Notes under the pieces: generated by a model
Seen by the model: only the letters and a program-made list of their open reading frames with translations
Database searches by the model: none
Told to the model about the DNA's origin: nothing
Program-made: the position numbers and the translations under genes
Source: Hugenholtzia roseola DSM 9546
GTDB taxonomy: Bacteria; Bacteroidota; Bacteroidia; Cytophagales; Bernardetiaceae
Direction: 5' to 3'
DNA length: 64,000 nt
NCBI RefSeq assembly: GCF_000422585.1
Contig: NZ_AUGI01000036.1
Coordinates: forward strand, 19,930 to 83,929
Part shown: one piece after another, positions 1 to 8,602 of the stretch
Position numbering within the stretch: the first letter of the stretch is position 1
How the letters are laid out: each line of letters begins with the position of its first letter

Positions 1-1454
1 CTATGTATCCAAAGTGGCAGGTTTTCTACACGCTCATAAATAAATTCTACCTGCGCCAAAGTTGCAACACTGGGCATGGGTTTGAAGGCAGACATTTTGT
101 AATTGAAATTTTTAGAAAAATCTATTTTCGCACCAATTTCATTGCGCCACCTAATTAAATTTGGCAACACTAAGGCAAAGGCATAATAGGGATTTTCTAT
201 GCTAAGTTCTTCTAAATGAATAGGTTGTGAGGCAGAAAAACTATTCAAATAAAAATTTGTGTGCAAGGGTGCAAGCAGATAGCTCGCACTTAATTTGGGA
301 AAGAAATGCCACTGCCGTTTGGTTTGCAGTGCCGTCTGCTGCAAAAAAGCGGCTCGACTATACAAAGTTTGCAGCCCTGCACTAAGCGTCCATTTTTTAT
401 TTTTGACACCCCATTCCAAACCTAATTGACTGAAAAAGCGCGTCTGCTCAAAAGTCAGAGAATCCGTTGGTAGATTCTGGGGGCTATAATGGGAGATGTC
501 ATTTTTCCAATCTATTTCCGAAAAAAAGTACAGAGGTAAGGTTTTTACCTTTGTATGCTCCTCTTCATAAAGAAGCCGCTCGGCAAGTGGGCGCATTTTG
601 TTGTCAAAATAGAAAGTATTATTAAAATGCAAGTTTGCCGTTAGTTCCTTGCTGCGTTTTTCTTTTTTGGGGTTGTCGAAAAAGTAGTTTCCTTTTAAAC
701 GCAAAAAAGAATTTGAGTTTCCAATATGCCTTTTATATAAATCTTGAATAACTGAAAAACTATAAGCCGTCTGCCTGATGCGCTTCCAATCGGGTGGAGT
801 CTGTTCGGGGCTTATTTGGTAGCCATACAACCCGAAGGCTTGACGGCGAAATTGCACCCAATTCGTAGTTTTTGTTTTTTCATTGAGGCTGATTTTTTGT
901 TTTAAAGACACATCTGCCTGCGAAAAAGAGGAGTTGCGCCTATCTTTTTCGCCCCAAAGCGTGCCACGTAGATTGATGAAAGGCTCTATCGTCCAATCTT
1001 CTTGGGGGGTGAGTTCAAGTAGGCTTTCAAGCTGCCAAGCGGCATAATTGCCTACATTCAACTTGGCGTAGTTGCGAAGATTCGGCGGCGGCATTTCCTC
1101 AACTAATTCTACAAATAGTATTTTATTTAGTTGTATATCTTTGGTAGAAATATTCAAAAGTTCATTTTCTAAGGGCAGCAGCAAAGGAATGGACTGCAAG
1201 CGCAAACTTTCCACCTTCGGAAGGCGCGGATTGTTCCAAGTGATGGATTCGCGCTCGGAATGATTGAAAGAGGTGCTATCTTGTGGGGAATCTTGCGGCG
1301 GATTTTGGGTTGAATTTTGGGCTTTTAAGGGAAAAAAAATACCACTATAAAAATGGCATACCGTCATAAAAACAAGTGTAGTTATTGTCTTACTTTTCCA
1401 ATGTTGAAATTGCCGCACAAAAGGAAAGGTAAAATAGTTAGGATAATTTTGCAT
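1..1454 (-). CDS. Outer-membrane beta-barrel protein, TonB-dependent-receptor-like (partial, C-terminus off window)
   Basis: An open frame runs from the ATG at 1454 leftwards off the window edge, giving about 484 residues without a stop. The N-terminus has a positively charged stretch, a hydrophobic core around residues 25-44 and an Ala-rich cut site (FPLKA/QNS), so it looks secreted. Residues about 70-140 contain PRLPKVESLRLQSIPL and NLRNYAKLNVGNYAAW, a pattern I know from the start of large Bacteroidota barrel proteins often annotated as TonB-dependent receptors. The rest shows alternating aromatic/polar beta strands (for example YFFDNPKKEK, LHFNNTFYF). An alternative start at Met30 would shorten the leader. 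The exact family cannot be fixed without the missing C-terminal part. Confidence 0.6.
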   Translation of the reverse strand, partial: MQNYPNYFTFPFVRQFQHWKSKTITTLVFMTVCHFYSGIFFPLKAQNSTQNPPQDSPQDSTSFNHSERESITWNNPRLPKVESLRLQSIPLLLPLENELLNISTKDIQLNKILFVELVEEMPPPNLRNYAKLNVGNYAAWQLESLLELTPQEDWTIEPFINLRGTLWGEKDRRNSSFSQADVSLKQKISLNEKTKTTNWVQFRRQAFGLYGYQISPEQTPPDWKRIRQTAYSFSVIQDLYKRHIGNSNSFLRLKGNYFFDNPKKEKRSKELTANLHFNNTFYFDNKMRPLAERLLYEEEHTKVKTLPLYFFSEIDWKNDISHYSPQNLPTDSLTFEQTRFFSQLGLEWGVKNKKWTLSAGLQTLYSRAAFLQQTALQTKRQWHFFPKLSASYLLAPLHTNFYLNSFSASQPIHLEELSIENPYYAFALVLPNLIRWRNEIGAKIDFSKNFNYKMSAFKPMPSVATLAQVEFIYERVENLPLWIH

Positions 1455-1742
1455 GGTAGTTTTTTTGTGAAAGGGATAGTGCTTTCTGTTTTTTGTTGAG
1501 TCTGGGGGTGCAGTTTTCTGATAAGCAAGGTAGCAAAAAGGTAGCGATTGCGAAAATTTTGCACCCCCAAAGTCCTTAAAAATTTCCAAAATATTTGCCT
1601 TCTCTATCCTATTTTCACAGTTGCTCAAATAAAGAGAGCCGCTTTTGATGCAAAAAACACTTCACAGAAGGGCTATAAAAGGCGGCTTTTAGAGATAAAA
1701 ACTTGTTTTTTTCATCATAAAAAAACGATAAAAACAACTACC

Positions 1743-2291
1743 TTAGACATAGTAGGGACTAATCATCAAATAGACCAAGACCCCTGTAATGGCGACATAA
1801 GTCCAGACGGGGAACGTCCATTTGACCATTTTCTTGTGCTTTTCTATCTGATTAGAAAAAGCATAGTAAATAGCTAACAAAACCAAAGGAACAACCACTG
1901 CCGCCAAGACAATATGGGTTAGCAAGATAAAAAAGTAGAAGTAGCGAATCAGCCCCTCGCCCCCAAAGGGTGTAGAAGGTTGTGTGGCGTGATAGAGTAC
2001 GTAAGAAATTAGGAAAAAAGAGGAAAGTACAAAGGCAGTCATCATACAAAGGCGATGCAGTTGGATATTTTTATTTTTAATAAAAACAAAACCCGTAATA
2101 AGCATCAGGGCAGTTCCCGAATTGAGGAAGGCGTTGAGGTGAGGCAAAACTTTGGTATCGAAGCCCACTTCTAAGGTATAAAAGCGGTCGATGTAGAGAA
2201 GCAACGCCACAACAAGCGGAATAAGCACCGAAACGACGCGAATAACCCAAAGCATGGGCGTATTACTTTTTAAAGGCATTTGATTCGACAT
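1743..2291 (-). CDS. DUF420 family membrane protein (CtaM-like oxidase assembly factor)
   Basis: This 182-residue protein has five or six predicted membrane segments. It carries the DUF420 hallmarks: an N-terminal PHLNAFLNSG motif, a histidine in the second helix region (NIQLHRLCMM), HATQPSTPFGG in the middle and YFYFFILLTHIVLAAVVVPL near the end. DUF420 proteins (Bacillus CtaM/YozB) are needed for maturation of heme-copper cytochrome oxidases in the cytoplasmic membrane. I start it at the ATG at 2291 (MSNQMPL) rather than at 2330, because the upstream 13 residues look like leader sequence. A heme A synthase gene of the same pathway lies elsewhere in the window at 27723-28685. A longer frame on the opposite strand (1548-1877) has no coding character. 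Confidence 0.8.
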   Translation of the reverse strand: MSNQMPLKSNTPMLWVIRVVSVLIPLVVALLLYIDRFYTLEVGFDTKVLPHLNAFLNSGTALMLITGFVFIKNKNIQLHRLCMMTAFVLSSFFLISYVLYHATQPSTPFGGEGLIRYFYFFILLTHIVLAAVVVPLVLLAIYYAFSNQIEKHKKMVKWTFPVWTYVAITGVLVYLMISPYYV

Positions 2292-2441
2292 AGCAAAAAC
2301 GGTTAAAGTGAAAGATTGATTTTTAAACAACCTGCTTTTTTGGTTAAATTCAGAGATGCGCCTTTACTTTACGGCAAAGGGCGCATCTCTATACCAAAAC
2401 CCATAAAAGGCTTCTATGTTTTGAAAGGGGCAGCGGCAGGC

Positions 2442-3542
2442 TTAGTTTTGCAGCAATGCGATAAAGTCATCAAAAAGATAACGCGAATCGTGAGGACCGG
2501 GGGCAGATTCGGGGTGATATTGTACCGAAAAGGCTTTCTTATTTTTGAGGCGAATCCCTGCCACAGTGTTGTCATTTAGGTTTCGATGGGTTTCTTCCAC
2601 CTCTATATGGGCTTCGAGCTGCTCTCTGCTGACGGCAAAACCGTGATTTTGAGAAGTAATTTCACATTTGCCCGAAACAAGATTTTTGACAGGGTGATTT
2701 AGCCCGCGATGTCCATTGTGCATCTTGTAAGTGCCTATGCCCACTGCTTGCGCCAAAATCTGATGTCCCAAACAAATCCCGAAAATGGGCTTATTGGCAG
2801 CCAAGATATGGCGGACGGTCTCGATGGCATAGTCCATGCTGGCAGGGTCGCCCGGTCCGTTGGAAATAAAATAGCCGTCGGGTTTCCACTCCTCCATCTG
2901 GGCAAAGGTAGTGCGGGCAGGAAAGACCCTACAAACCGCTCCGCGCTCGACAAAATTTTGCAGGATACTGCGCTTAATACCCAAATCTAAGACGGCAATC
3001 CTATATTTTGCCGTTTCCGAGCCTAATAAAAAAGGCTTGTCAGTTGTAACAAAAGATGACAACTCCAAGCCCTTCATATCAGGAATATTTTTTAATTTGT
3101 CTTTCAATGCCGCTATGGGCAAATCTTCCGACGAAATAAGGCAGTTCATTGCCCCTTTATGGCGGATATGGCGCACCAAAGCGCGTGTGTCTATTTCGGC
3201 AATGCCCACAATACCCGCCATTTCTAAGTAGTCTTGCAAGGAATGTTTGGCAGAGAGGCGAGAAAAAATATCGGAAAAGTTGCGTACCGCCAAGCCTTTA
3301 ATCTTGACACTTGCCGACTCTACTTCCGACTCGATGATGCCGTAATTGCCGATATGTGAATTGGTATTGACAACCACTTGCCCATAGTAAGAAGGGTCGG
3401 TGTAAATTTCCTGATAGCCAGTCATGCCTGTATTGAAACAGACTTCGCCGCCTGTGGTGCCGACTTTGCCAATCGAGAAGCCGTCGTAACAAGTGCCGTC
3501 CTCGAGCAAAAGGACTGCTTTTTTGCGTTTGGTGTATCTCAT
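2442..3542 (-). CDS. carA: Carbamoyl-phosphate synthase small subunit
   Basis: At 366 residues this is the usual CarA length. It hydrolyses glutamine and channels ammonia to the large subunit (CarB) for pyrimidine and arginine synthesis. The N-terminal CPSase small-chain domain is clear (LLEDGTCYDGFSIG, TGMTGYQEIYTDPSY, GQVVVNTNSHIGNYG). The C-terminal class I glutaminase has SNGPGDPASM, the nucleophile cysteine in FGICLGHQILAQA, and the His/Glu of QYHPESAPGPHDS. carB is not next to it. A promoter-like TTG-N19-TAACTTTG lies 52-82 bp upstream on the minus strand. Confidence 0.96.
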   Translation of the reverse strand: MRYTKRKKAVLLLEDGTCYDGFSIGKVGTTGGEVCFNTGMTGYQEIYTDPSYYGQVVVNTNSHIGNYGIIESEVESASVKIKGLAVRNFSDIFSRLSAKHSLQDYLEMAGIVGIAEIDTRALVRHIRHKGAMNCLISSEDLPIAALKDKLKNIPDMKGLELSSFVTTDKPFLLGSETAKYRIAVLDLGIKRSILQNFVERGAVCRVFPARTTFAQMEEWKPDGYFISNGPGDPASMDYAIETVRHILAANKPIFGICLGHQILAQAVGIGTYKMHNGHRGLNHPVKNLVSGKCEITSQNHGFAVSREQLEAHIEVEETHRNLNDNTVAGIRLKNKKAFSVQYHPESAPGPHDSRYLFDDFIALLQN

Positions 3543-3594
3543 AGTAGGGGGTTGAATAAGGGCGCGTGCCGCCTTGCGTTTTCGTAAAATCCTG

Positions 3595-3624
3595 CAAAGT
3601 TACGCGAAGTTTTCGAATATACAA
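3595..3624 (-). promoter_or_regulatory. Bacteroidota-type promoter of carA
   Basis: Read on the minus strand there is a TTG (3622-3624), 19 bases, then TAACTTTG (3595-3602), matching the Bacteroidota consensus TTTG-N19-21-TAnnTTTG. It lies about 52 bp upstream of the carA start codon. Confidence 0.5.
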
Positions 3625-3705
3625 CCCTGAAAACAGGATAGGGGACAAAGCCAAGTTTTGCCCCCTATCTATTTTGATGTCATCAAACTCAAAATCAAGC
3701 CGCTT

Positions 3706-5313
3706 TTAGTCTTTGAGGTCCGCTATCATTTGGGCAGGCTGCACAAAAATTCCTACCTTTTCGCTTTCGGCGAGTTCTTTTCCACTGCCTTGCAAAAGCG
3801 CGTGCGCCTCTTTTGCCGTTAGGTCGGGTTTTAGAGCCTTTGCCAAACCGATAATGCCTGCCACATAAGGCGTTGCCATAGAAGTTCCGCTCAAATAGCG
3901 ATAAGTGCCGTTGGGGAAGGTAGAATAAATCTGGACACCCGGCGCAGCAATGCCCATCTTCAAATCTTCTACGGTATTAGAAAAATCGGCTTTGTTTAGC
4001 TCTGCATCTACTGCCGCTACCGTAATTACGCCTTCTACATTGGCAGGCGAGAAGTATTTGGCATTTTCGTTTGAGTTGCCTGCCGCCACTACCAAAATAG
4101 CACCTGACTTTTCAGCATAAGCCACTGCTTCAAGGTAAGCCTTTTGGTAATCGTCGTCAGAAGGACCGCCCAAAGAAAGCGAAATCACATCTGCGCCTTC
4201 ATCTACTGCCCTTATGATGCCTGCAATGACCGTTTCTTGCGAACCATAACCCGAATCGCTTAAAACTTTGATGCTGGTAATGGTAAAAAAGTTTTGATTC
4301 AAAGCTACTGACGCAATTCCTTTTCCATTGTTGGATACCGCTCCTGCAATACCTGCACAATGCGTACCGTGTCCAAGTTTGTCGTAATCATAGCCCGCTT
4401 CTACGGAAGCGTATTGGTCGCTCAAATCTTCATGGTCGGCTTCGACGCCTGTGTCTAAGATAAAGACTTTTGCTTTTTTCTTAGGGGTAGTATTGCGCAA
4501 AATTTGATACAATTTGTCAATTTCCATCGCCTCGAAAGCCCATAAATTTTTCACATCAGGGTCATTGACTCCGTAGTTTGGATTTTTGGTTACTTTGTAG
4601 TTTGATGAAGAAGGCAAATCGAGTTTCAAGATTTCGTTGTTTTCAATATCAGCGACAAGCCCCGTCTCTTCTATCAATTTTTTAATGGTTTCAATATCTG
4701 CCAAATGTTGAGTAGGAATATCGACAAGGGCATATTCGTCTAAGCGCGTTTCCGACTTAGATTTTACGGAAGCAAAAGCAAGGCGCACCTCTGCTTGAAA
4801 AGGTTTCAAAACCTCTGTTAGGGTGGCAATATCCGCCGTTAGATTGTTTTCATTTTCTAATAAAACCAAAAGCTCACCTTCTTGTGCCAAATTTTGGGCA
4901 AGGGCTTTTTCTTTTTGTGTAGAACGGTACAATTCACCCTCGGCGGTGCAAATTTCGGCTGGCGAATTAAATACGTAGTGAATGGCTTTTTCTTTGACAG
5001 GGTCGAGGAAAAACAGTTTCAGACCTGCCAAAATCGCAAAGACCATAAAATAAATCATCTTCGGACGAGGCGCGTAACGGTTTAAAATCAAGACCGTAAC
5101 GACTAAAATCGCCATATCAGGAGTAAGCACGCCTAATAAATCGTACAAAACACCGCCTTCATTGATAAAAAGCGAAAGAATGTAGAGGAGCAGCGAAACC
5201 CCGAAGGTATGGCGTGTGAAGCGCAGGCTCTGTTCGCGCTCTTTAAAATAAAACCAAATCGCCGCCGAAGCCAACATGCCCAAATAAGCGAGCGGATACA
5301 ACCATGAAGCCAT
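3706..5313 (-). CDS. Multi-spanning membrane subtilisin-like serine protease (S8 family)
   Basis: The 535-residue product has no classical signal peptide. It has four hydrophobic helices in residues 5-22, 37-50, 56-77 and 85-103. Charged loops after helices 1 and 3 (KEREQSLRFTR and RYAPRPK) suggest an N-out, C-out topology, so the protease domain would face the periplasm. Residues about 140-235 look like an I9/fervidolysin-type propeptide. The S8 domain follows with an intact triad: Asp287 (FILDTGV), His315 (GHGTHCAG) and Ser478 (GTSMATP), plus the oxyanion Asn413 (AAGNSN). A hydrophobic multi-helix N-terminus is unusual for this family; it may anchor or regulate the protease. Function and substrate are unknown. 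Confidence 0.9.
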   Translation of the reverse strand: MASWLYPLAYLGMLASAAIWFYFKEREQSLRFTRHTFGVSLLLYILSLFINEGGVLYDLLGVLTPDMAILVVTVLILNRYAPRPKMIYFMVFAILAGLKLFFLDPVKEKAIHYVFNSPAEICTAEGELYRSTQKEKALAQNLAQEGELLVLLENENNLTADIATLTEVLKPFQAEVRLAFASVKSKSETRLDEYALVDIPTQHLADIETIKKLIEETGLVADIENNEILKLDLPSSSNYKVTKNPNYGVNDPDVKNLWAFEAMEIDKLYQILRNTTPKKKAKVFILDTGVEADHEDLSDQYASVEAGYDYDKLGHGTHCAGIAGAVSNNGKGIASVALNQNFFTITSIKVLSDSGYGSQETVIAGIIRAVDEGADVISLSLGGPSDDDYQKAYLEAVAYAEKSGAILVVAAGNSNENAKYFSPANVEGVITVAAVDAELNKADFSNTVEDLKMGIAAPGVQIYSTFPNGTYRYLSGTSMATPYVAGIIGLAKALKPDLTAKEAHALLQGSGKELAESEKVGIFVQPAQMIADLKD

Positions 5314-5493
5314 AAATGTATAAATTTGAAGGTGAAAATTGCATAACGAAGTCTAAGGTCGTTTCAAACACCAACTCTGCCTAACTTTTCTAACCAAAAC
5401 AAACGACAGAGAAGACGACCACTTTTTCAAAGCCATTTCTGCAATAAAGATACAAAAAAAACAGCTTTTACTACCCAAAACAGAGGAAAGATA

Positions 5494-6456
5494 ATGATAA
5501 AACGCAAAATTTCCAAATTAGGTTGGATTTATGCTCTTTTTTTAGCCGCCCTAATCCCCCTTTGCAAGGGTGCAGAGAAGGGCAAATTTGCACTTTCAGA
5601 CTCACTGCCCCAAAAACAGACGGCAAACAAAGAAACGAAGAAAAAAACAAAGTTTGTGCCTTTTCTGGGCTTAGGCACTGCCTACGGTGCAGGTCTGTAC
5701 GGATTAGATAGGCTTTGGTATGCAAAAGCACCGCGCAGCCCTTTTCATTTTTTTGATGATAGCCCCCAATGGCGACAAATGGACAAGCTCGGACACGCCT
5801 ACACTACTTATCAAATAGGACGCTTAGGCGAAGCCTTTTTCCGAAAAAGCCTACCCGATACCCCCAAAAATCGCAAAATCGCTACTTGGGTAGGCGGCAG
5901 TTTGGGCTTTCTGATGCTGCTACCCGTAGAAATCTTAGACGGCTTTTCGGCAGCTTATGGCGCAAGTCTTTCCGATTTAGGCGCAAATGCCTTTGGCAGT
6001 TTCCTTTTTATCGGACAAGAACTTGCCTTTTCAAATCGGCATCATAGGCAGAAAATCAAGCTCAAATTTTCATATCAGCCCTCGCCATACGCTCCCTTGC
6101 GCCCCAATGTGTTGGGTTCGAATTTTATGGAACGGCTCTTGAAAGACTACAACGGACAGCGATATTGGCTCTCCTTTTCTCCTCTGCCTGCTCGCTCGAA
6201 GGTTGCTTTTTTGAGCCTAAGTGTGGGCTATAGCGCAAACAAAATGCTCTATGGCAGAGAAAACGAAAACAACGCAGCAGGGTTTGTGAGTTATAGAAGC
6301 TATTATCTTTCCCTCGATGTAGATTGGGAACGAATCCAAACACAGAATAAATTTGTCAAGACCTTATTTTTTTTCGTAAATTGCATAAAAATACCTGCCC
6401 CAACGCTTTTTTGGGATAGAAAAAACAAATGGCAGAGCCGCATTTTGTTTTTTTAA
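5494..6456 (+). CDS. DUF2279 family protein, probable envelope protein
   Basis: This 320-residue protein has a hydrophobic N-terminal leader (LGWIYALFLAALIPLCKGA) and the two DUF2279 signatures: MDKLGHAYTTYQ (about residues 92-103) and LLPVEILDGFSAAYGASLSD followed by GANAFGS. DUF2279 proteins (YfiM-like) are uncharacterised envelope proteins; in Bacteroidota they carry a C-terminal tail that may form beta strands, here rich in YWLSFSPLPA/SLSVGYS patterns. A GAGGAAA stretch at 5483-5489 is a good ribosome binding site for the ATG at 5494, which is uncommon in this window. It is the first gene after a block of minus-strand genes. Confidence 0.75.
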   Translation: MIKRKISKLGWIYALFLAALIPLCKGAEKGKFALSDSLPQKQTANKETKKKTKFVPFLGLGTAYGAGLYGLDRLWYAKAPRSPFHFFDDSPQWRQMDKLGHAYTTYQIGRLGEAFFRKSLPDTPKNRKIATWVGGSLGFLMLLPVEILDGFSAAYGASLSDLGANAFGSFLFIGQELAFSNRHHRQKIKLKFSYQPSPYAPLRPNVLGSNFMERLLKDYNGQRYWLSFSPLPARSKVAFLSLSVGYSANKMLYGRENENNAAGFVSYRSYYLSLDVDWERIQTQNKFVKTLFFFVNCIKIPAPTLFWDRKNKWQSRILFF

Positions 6457-6609
6457 GACTTTTATTTGAAAAAAAACAAAAGAAAAGCGCACCTTTGCCA
6501 CTTCGCCTCATAGACCTTCGTCTGTTAGGAAAAAACCACTTCGAGAAGCCCTGCCCTCAAAGCACCGCTCCTTCCACCGTTTATTTTTTGTTTTCAAATA
6601 TTTAGTCCC

Positions 6610-8412
6610 ATGAAAAAATACCTACTCGGACTTGCAATAGGCTTAGGCTTGCAAATTCCTATCGCAGAGGCGCAAAATTCGCCTAATTACCAACTTTCTT
6701 CGGAACTTATCGCCGCTTTCCAAGAAGTACAAAGCCACAACCACTCACACGCAGACGGGCGCAACCAGATACATAAAAACTGCCTAACCCCCCTACTTTT
6801 GCAGGTAAAAGGTTCGTGGGACGAGCTAACCGACGAGGCAAAACAAGTATTCCAACAATTTGAAGACCGCCCAAGCCTTGCCAGCGAACAAGTAGTCGAG
6901 TCCGAACATTTCGCCTTTCACTTTACACTTGTTGGGTCAGATGCCATCGACGTAGCCGACAACAACGGCAACGGAACGCCCGACTACATTGAAAAAATGA
7001 TAACGGCTTTCGAAAAAGTCTATGATGACGAAATCACCCGACAAGGTTACATTTTCCCACCTTCTGACGAGGGTATTGGCGGTTCAGACTTGTATGATGT
7101 CTATATCTTCGACATCGGCGAAGGTTTGTATGGTTATGTGCAGCCCGAAGACATTATCGGCGACAATCCAAATTCTTCGCCTGTAGAGAGTAATGCAGGC
7201 ACAAGTTTTATGGCAATGCGCCACAATTATCGCGGCTTTGGCAATCAAGATGTGGCTTTGAATGTTACGGCGGCACACGAATTTTTCCATGCCATTCAGA
7301 TGGGCTATCGCGTAGATTTTCGCCTTCGCAACCCTTCGGCGTGGATTTACGAATCTACTGCCGCTTGGATGGAAGATGAGGTCTTTGCAGGTGCAGACGA
7401 CAATTTGCAGTACCTACCAAGCCTTTTCGATGCCCCCGACGTAGCCACAAACCTCAACTTCGCCGACCAAGGCTGGTCTGAATTTCGTAACTTTCAAGGA
7501 CATTGGTATGGCGGTTGGATTTTGATGCAATACATCGAAGAAGCCGCTACTTATGAGATTATCCGCAAGACGTGGGAAAAAATCCGCAGCGAAGATGAAA
7601 TTGTAGCCCTCAATGCCTCCCTCAATGAAGTTACGGGTAGGAATTTAAAGCAAATTTTCAACGATTTTTCTATTGCGAGCCAACTTCTAACCAATAGCAG
7701 CGGCGCAGGAGTCTATACCTTCGAGCGTGCCGAAGACTACAAAACAAGCCTTCGCCGTTTTACGGGGCGCACAGGAGTACGCACAGAAAATAATTTCACC
7801 TTTTCGGGAACTGCCACCACTTACAGCAGTGGGCAAGGAAATAGCCGCCTATTGCGTTTCAGTCGCGATTACATTCGCCTAAATACTTCACAACAAAAGT
7901 TTAAAATCAAACTGGTTGTCAATAGCAGCGAGGTTGCCATGCAACTTTTGAAAATCAATAGCAGCACAGGCGCGTTCGAGGTACAAGGTGGAATTGATAG
8001 CAAAGAAATTGAGGTAACGAATGGTACAAATTTTGACCAATTTTTTATTATCGTTTCGCGCTATGATTTCGAAATTCGCAACACCAATTCTATCCAGTAT
8101 TCCCTTGATGTAGAACCCGTAGACCAAACAACCGAACCAACGGGCATCGACAATTTAGCACAAGGCGAACTTGTCAATCTTTTCCCCAATCCAACCACAG
8201 AAAAAGTTTGGATTGCATACGAATTGCAGACGCAAGAAAGTATCGCCCTTACTGTTCACGACCTAACGGGAAGAAATCTTTTCCAGACACAAACATCTGA
8301 AAACAAAGGAGTTATGGAAATTCCTGCACAAAACCTCCAAAAAGGAAGCTACTTGGTTTCGATTTGGAAAGAGGGACAACGTGTAGCGGTGCGCCGTTTT
8401 GTGAAGGAATAA
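6610..8412 (+). CDS. Secreted zinc metalloprotease (MXAN_6640-like) with T9SS type A sorting domain
   Basis: The 600-residue protein starts with a signal peptide (cut near AEAQ/NS at 22). Residues 100-130 contain VADNNGNGTPDYIEKM, a calcium-loop-like motif, followed by a metalloprotease domain with HEFFH at 223-227 and a downstream YESTAAWMED that may give the third zinc ligand. This arrangement matches the family I know as MXAN_6640 putative metalloproteases. The last roughly 75 residues (from LVNLFPNPTTEKVWI to GSYLVSIWKEGQRVAVRRF) are a T9SS type A C-terminal sorting domain, so the enzyme is probably exported across the outer membrane and released or attached at the surface. A hairpin terminator follows. 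The substrate is unknown. Confidence 0.85.
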   Translation: MKKYLLGLAIGLGLQIPIAEAQNSPNYQLSSELIAAFQEVQSHNHSHADGRNQIHKNCLTPLLLQVKGSWDELTDEAKQVFQQFEDRPSLASEQVVESEHFAFHFTLVGSDAIDVADNNGNGTPDYIEKMITAFEKVYDDEITRQGYIFPPSDEGIGGSDLYDVYIFDIGEGLYGYVQPEDIIGDNPNSSPVESNAGTSFMAMRHNYRGFGNQDVALNVTAAHEFFHAIQMGYRVDFRLRNPSAWIYESTAAWMEDEVFAGADDNLQYLPSLFDAPDVATNLNFADQGWSEFRNFQGHWYGGWILMQYIEEAATYEIIRKTWEKIRSEDEIVALNASLNEVTGRNLKQIFNDFSIASQLLTNSSGAGVYTFERAEDYKTSLRRFTGRTGVRTENNFTFSGTATTYSSGQGNSRLLRFSRDYIRLNTSQQKFKIKLVVNSSEVAMQLLKINSSTGAFEVQGGIDSKEIEVTNGTNFDQFFIIVSRYDFEIRNTNSIQYSLDVEPVDQTTEPTGIDNLAQGELVNLFPNPTTEKVWIAYELQTQESIALTVHDLTGRNLFQTQTSENKGVMEIPAQNLQKGSYLVSIWKEGQRVAVRRFVKE

Positions 8413-8463
8413 GTCCTTCGCATCAATCTTATTAAATCCAAAATCTAAACGGTTTGGCATCTA

Positions 8464-8513
8464 AAAAATCCCTCCTTTTGTAGTGCAAAGCAACCACAAA
8501 AAGAGGGGTTTGT
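8464..8513 (+). terminator. Hairpin terminator after the T9SS metalloprotease
   Basis: AAATCCCTCCTTTTTGT-like and ACAAAAAGAGGGGTTT arms can pair around a short loop, and TTTGTTT follows. It lies 50-100 bp after the stop codon at 8412. Confidence 0.5.
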
Positions 8514-8602
8514 TTCCAAAAACGAATCGCATTTTTTTGGATAAAAAAATACAAATGCTCAATAAACTATTTTCAAGACTTTTTTAAAAACGATTTTACC
8601 TA

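Noticed and set aside
1548..1877. Plus-strand frame of 109 residues
   Set aside because: It overlaps the well-supported DUF420 gene on the other strand, and its translation lacks coding character.
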